From Asanoa sp. WMMD1127 (GTDB lineage Bacteria; Actinomycetota; Actinomycetes; Mycobacteriales; Micromonosporaceae): a stretch of DNA of 64,000 nt. Positions 61,180-64,000 of this stretch are shown one piece after another. A model generated the notes under the pieces. It did no database searches. It worked only from the letters and a program-made list of their open reading frames with translations, and had not been told where the DNA came from. How positions within the stretch are numbered: position 1 is the first letter of the stretch; every line of letters starts with the position of its first letter. The position numbers and the translations under genes were made by a program. The stretch covers positions 4,402,001 through 4,466,000 of the forward strand of contig NZ_JARUBP010000001.1 of the NCBI RefSeq assembly GCF_029626225.1, in the 5' to 3' direction.

Positions 61180-61704
61180 GTGCGGGTGCTCGGCGTCGAC
61201 CCGGGGCTGACGCGCTGCGGCGTCGGCGTGGTCGAGGGTGTGCCGGGTCGACCGTGCACATTGGTCGCCTACTACGTGGTCTACACCGACCCCGGCGACG
61301 ACCTGCCGCTGCGGCTGCTGCACCTCGACCGCACGCTGACGGACCTGGTCGCCGAGCACAAACCGCAGAGCGTCGCGGTGGAGCGGGTGTTCAGCCAACA
61401 CAACGTGCGTACGGTGATGGGCACCGCCCAGGCCAGCGCCGTCGCCGTGCTGTCCGGGGCGCGGGCCGGGCTGCCGGTGTCGACCTACACGCCGAGCGAG
61501 GTCAAGGCCGCCGTCACCGGCTCCGGCCAGGCCGAGAAGGCGCAGGTGACGTCGATGGTGACCCGGCTCCTGCGGCTCGACGCGCCGCCGAAGCCGGCGG
61601 ACGCCGCCGACGCGCTGGCGCTGGCGATCTGCCACATCTGGCGGGGCGGCACCAAGGCGAAGATCGAGGCGGCGGCGGCCGTCAGAAGGGCAGGTCGAAG
61701 GTGA
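61180..61704 (+). CDS. ruvC: Crossover junction endodeoxyribonuclease RuvC
   Basis: A 174-residue Holliday-junction resolvase with an RNase H fold. The acidic quartet is visible: Asp in [12 protein letters not shown] (D7), Glu in [11 protein letters not shown], Glu near [13 protein letters not shown], and Asp in [13 protein letters not shown]. It cuts junctions delivered by RuvAB. The start GTG follows GGGGGAGG. Overlaps ruvA by 4 nt. Confidence 0.97.
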   Translation: MRVLGVDPGLTRCGVGVVEGVPGRPCTLVAYYVVYTDPGDDLPLRLLHLDRTLTDLVAEHKPQSVAVERVFSQHNVRTVMGTAQASAVAVLSGARAGLPVSTYTPSEVKAAVTGSGQAEKAQVTSMVTRLLRLDAPPKPADAADALALAICHIWRGGTKAKIEAAAAVRRAGRR

Positions 61705-62300
61705 TCGCCAGCGTGAGCGGGGTCGTCGCCGCGGTGTCGCCGGACGGCGCGGTCATCGAGGTCGGCGGCGTCGGGCTGTCGGTGCACTGCGCCCCCGGCA
61801 CGCTCGCCGGCCTGCGGCTGGGCCAGCCGGCCCGGCTCGCCACCAGCCTGGTGGTGCGCGAGGACTCGCTTACCCTCTACGGCTTCGCCGACGACGACGA
61901 GAAGCACCTCTTCGAGCTGCTCCAGACGGCCAGCGGCGTCGGGCCGCGGCTGGCCCAGGCGGTGCTCGCCGTGCACCACCCCGACGTGGTGCGCAAGGCG
62001 ATCGCCAACGCCGACACGGCGACCCTGACCCGGGTGCCGGGCATCGGCAAGAAGGGCGCCGAGCGCCTGGTGCTGGAGCTACGCGACCGAATCGGCCCGA
62101 TCGCGGTCGGCGGCGACGGCGCGACGGGCGTGGTCGGCGCGGTGTGGCACGAGCAGGTCCGCCAGGGCCTCGTCGGTCTGGGTTGGACGGCGTCGCAGGC
62201 CGACCAGGCCGTGGCCGCGGTGGCCGAGAAGGCGACCGGCACCGAGCCCGTGCCGATGCTGCTCAAGATGGCGATCCAACTGCTCGGCCGCACGCGATGA
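61701..62300 (+). CDS. ruvA: Holliday junction DNA helicase subunit RuvA
   Basis: A 199-residue protein: OB-fold domain I ([30 protein letters not shown]), two helix-hairpin-helix motifs in domain II ([19 protein letters not shown] and [21 protein letters not shown]) and the flexible domain III that contacts RuvB ([22 protein letters not shown]). It recognises four-way junctions. It overlaps ruvC and ruvB by 4 nt each (GTGA, ATGA), forming one tight operon. Confidence 0.97.
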   Translation: MIASVSGVVAAVSPDGAVIEVGGVGLSVHCAPGTLAGLRLGQPARLATSLVVREDSLTLYGFADDDEKHLFELLQTASGVGPRLAQAVLAVHHPDVVRKAIANADTATLTRVPGIGKKGAERLVLELRDRIGPIAVGGDGATGVVGAVWHEQVRQGLVGLGWTASQADQAVAAVAEKATGTEPVPMLLKMAIQLLGRTR

Positions 62301-64000
62301 GCGAGGTCTCCGCCTACATCGCCGAGGGCGAGAGCGACGCCGAGGCCACGGTCCGCCCGAAACGCCTGGCGGAGTTCATCGCCCAGCACCGCGTACGCGA
62401 CCAGCTGGACCTCCTGCTGCGCGGCGCCATGGGCCGCGGCACCCCACCGGACCACATCCTCCTCTCGGGGCCTCCTGGCCTGGGTAAGCCTGTGTCGGTC
62501 GACGCGCTGGTGCTGCTCGAGGACGGGACGCGGCGGCGGCTCGGCGACGTCGTGGTCGGTGACCGGGTCATCACCCGCACCGGCGAGGCGGCGCGGGTCG
62601 AAGCAGTGCACGAGCAGGGCGAGCTGGATAGCGTGCGGATCCGCACCACGACCGGCCGCGAGGTCGTCGCCGCCCCGGACCATCCGTTCTGGACCACCGA
62701 CGGCTGGGTCAAGGCCGGTGACCTGACGGTCGGGGACAAGCTGGCCAACGTGCTGCGGCCGGAACTGGTCGCCGACGGCACCGAGCGGACCGAGGAGTTC
62801 GCGCTGGCCGGCTACCTGGTCGGCGACGGCTGTGTCACCAACCAGGTCACCTTCACCAGCGGCGACGACGACGTCCTGGCCGACTTCAAGGCGACCTGTG
62901 ACCGCCTGGGCCACCGGCACCTCACCCGGCCGAACTCGGCCAACAGCTCACTCGTGCGGATCTCGGGCCTGCGCGGGTGGTTGGCCGAGCACGGCCTGCT
63001 CGACAAGAACGCCTGGCAGAAGCGCGTTCCGGAGTTCGTGTTCAAGGGCGACGAGTGGCAGGTCAGCGCCTTCCTGGGCGCCTACTTCGCCTGCGACGGC
63101 ACGGTGAGCCGCCGCGGTCGCGACCGCTACGACGTGGTGATCGAGTTCTACAGCGTCTCCCGCGAGCTGTTGCAGGACGTGCAACACCTGTTGCTGCGCC
63201 TGGGAATCCAGTCGCGACTCAAGCTCAAGCGCGGGCTCTACCAAGGCCGTCGCCACGAGTCGTGGCGCTTGAGCGTCACGAGTCAGGACGACGCCGCTCG
63301 GTTCGTCGAGCGGATCACCGTGATCGGGCGGCGGGGCGAGCGACTGCGGGAGTGGCAGCCGCGCCGGGACCGGTTCGAGGAGTCGCTCGCGGTCGACGGC
63401 GTGGCGGCGGTCGAGCCGGCCGGCCTGCACGAATGCCGCTGCCTGACCGTCGCCGGCGATCACACGTTCACCGTCAACGACCTGGTCGTGCACAACACGA
63501 CCCTGGCCAACATCGTGGCGGCGGAGTTGGGCAGTGGGATCAGGGTGACCAGTGGGCCGGCGATCGAGCGGTCCGGGGATCTCGCGGCCATTCTGACCAG
63601 TCTCGGCGCCGGTGATGTGCTGTTCATCGACGAGATCCATCGCATCGCGAAGCCGGCCGAGGAGCTGCTCTACTCCGCCATGGAGGACTTCCGGGTCGAC
63701 GTCGTCGTCGGGAAGGGGCCCGGCGCCACCGCGATCCCGCTCGACGTCGAGCCGTTCACGCTGGTCGGGGCCACCACCCGGTCCGGGCTGCTGACCGGGC
63801 CCATGCGCGACCGGTTCGGGTTCGTCGCGCACCTCGACTTCTACGCCGCCGCCGATCTGGAGGCGCTGCTGCACCGGTCAGCGCGGATTCTCGGCGTCCC
63901 GATCACCGACGAGGGCGCCGTGGAGATCGCCGGGCGGTCGCGGGGGACGCCGCGCATCGCCAACCGGCTGCTGCGCCGGGTCCGCGACTACGCCGAGGTC
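62297..64000 (+). CDS. ruvB: RuvB Holliday-junction motor, interrupted by an intein, partial
   Basis: N-extein: 64 residues ending SGPPGLGK, the first part of Walker A. C-extein resumes with [33 protein letters not shown], Walker B FIDEIHRI, sensor 1 LVGATTRSG and the arginine finger/sensor region [18 protein letters not shown]. Together they form a normal AAA+ RuvB that powers branch migration; without splicing the ATP site cannot form. The gene runs past the right edge. A 336-residue intein (62489-63496) lies between Lys64 and the Thr. Confidence 0.96.
   Translation, partial: MSEVSAYIAEGESDAEATVRPKRLAEFIAQHRVRDQLDLLLRGAMGRGTPPDHILLSGPPGLGKPVSVDALVLLEDGTRRRLGDVVVGDRVITRTGEAARVEAVHEQGELDSVRIRTTTGREVVAAPDHPFWTTDGWVKAGDLTVGDKLANVLRPELVADGTERTEEFALAGYLVGDGCVTNQVTFTSGDDDVLADFKATCDRLGHRHLTRPNSANSSLVRISGLRGWLAEHGLLDKNAWQKRVPEFVFKGDEWQVSAFLGAYFACDGTVSRRGRDRYDVVIEFYSVSRELLQDVQHLLLRLGIQSRLKLKRGLYQGRRHESWRLSVTSQDDAARFVERITVIGRRGERLREWQPRRDRFEESLAVDGVAAVEPAGLHECRCLTVAGDHTFTVNDLVVHNTTLANIVAAELGSGIRVTSGPAIERSGDLAAILTSLGAGDVLFIDEIHRIAKPAEELLYSAMEDFRVDVVVGKGPGATAIPLDVEPFTLVGATTRSGLLTGPMRDRFGFVAHLDFYAAADLEALLHRSARILGVPITDEGAVEIAGRSRGTPRIANRLLRRVRDYAEV
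62489..63496 (+). mobile_element. RuvB intein with LAGLIDADG homing endonuclease
   Basis: In-frame insertion of 336 codons. The N-terminal Hint half has [26 protein letters not shown] (block A region) and [22 protein letters not shown] (block B). The endonuclease has two catalytic motifs, [11 protein letters not shown] and [12 protein letters not shown], both with the acidic residue. Blocks F/G read [21 protein letters not shown], ending His-Asn before extein Thr. The first intein residue is Pro (codon CCT), not Cys or Ser, which implies either a class 3-like mechanism or loss of splicing. Both exteins are conserved, so splicing is expected. Confidence 0.93.

Overview
The window is high-GC DNA with strong GC3 bias from an actinomycete. 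The gene content (phosphatidylinositol mannoside enzymes, an F420-dependent oxidoreductase, an LprG/P55 pair, DUF1206/Holin_X/DUF3618/DUF4235 membrane genes, many leaderless-looking GTG starts) fits a mycelial actinobacterium. My best guess is a Micromonosporaceae member; that family assignment is inference, not proof.

Layout. 1-5.4 kb: a small reverse operon (monooxygenase-like protein, quinone oxidoreductase, frameshifted enol-lactonase) under a long inverted repeat, then RecQ helicase and an F420 LLM oxidoreductase. 5.3-10.1 kb: a 37-residue membrane protein, a GH3 N-acetylhexosaminidase and low-complexity, tandem-repeat DNA around two small genes. 10.1-19.6 kb: TetR regulator, amidohydrolase/GNAT/phosphotransferase, DUF1206 and the Holin_X-DUF3618-DUF4235 operon, lprG-P55, cold-shock protein, aldo/keto reductase. 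19.7-28.3 kb: methyltransferase-adenosine deaminase operon, an exported protein, a two-component system, an MFS exporter with divergent TetR, and a cyclopropane-fatty-acid-synthase-like methyltransferase.

28.4-64 kb carries a widely conserved actinobacterial backbone: thrS-HIT // fusA2-pgsA-PIM acyltransferase-pimA-pdxS-pdxT-yebC // ruvC-ruvA-ruvB. Accessory blocks interrupt it (30.9-37.2 kb and 48-61 kb). They hold a CapA-like lipoprotein, an ECF sigma factor with a membrane Asp-box protein, SoxR with a divergent reductase, a decayed VapBC pair, a GH13 glucosidase, a class V aminotransferase-like protein, an MFS/TetR pair, 3-hydroxybutyrate dehydrogenase with a PucR-type regulator, and a methionyl-tRNA synthetase.

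The most notable points are: (1) a 336-residue intein with two LAGLIDADG motifs splitting the Walker A lysine and threonine of RuvB, starting with proline instead of Cys/Ser; (2) a tail-anchored protein whose N-terminus resembles sigma-70 region 2, with no region 4; (3) seven unrelated minisatellite arrays (periods 14, 18, 35/38, 36, 42, 48 and 58 bp) confined to gaps between genes; (4) a dispersed hairpin-containing repeat present at least four times; and (5) a degenerate VapBC locus. No rRNA, tRNA, CRISPR array or insertion sequence was recognised.
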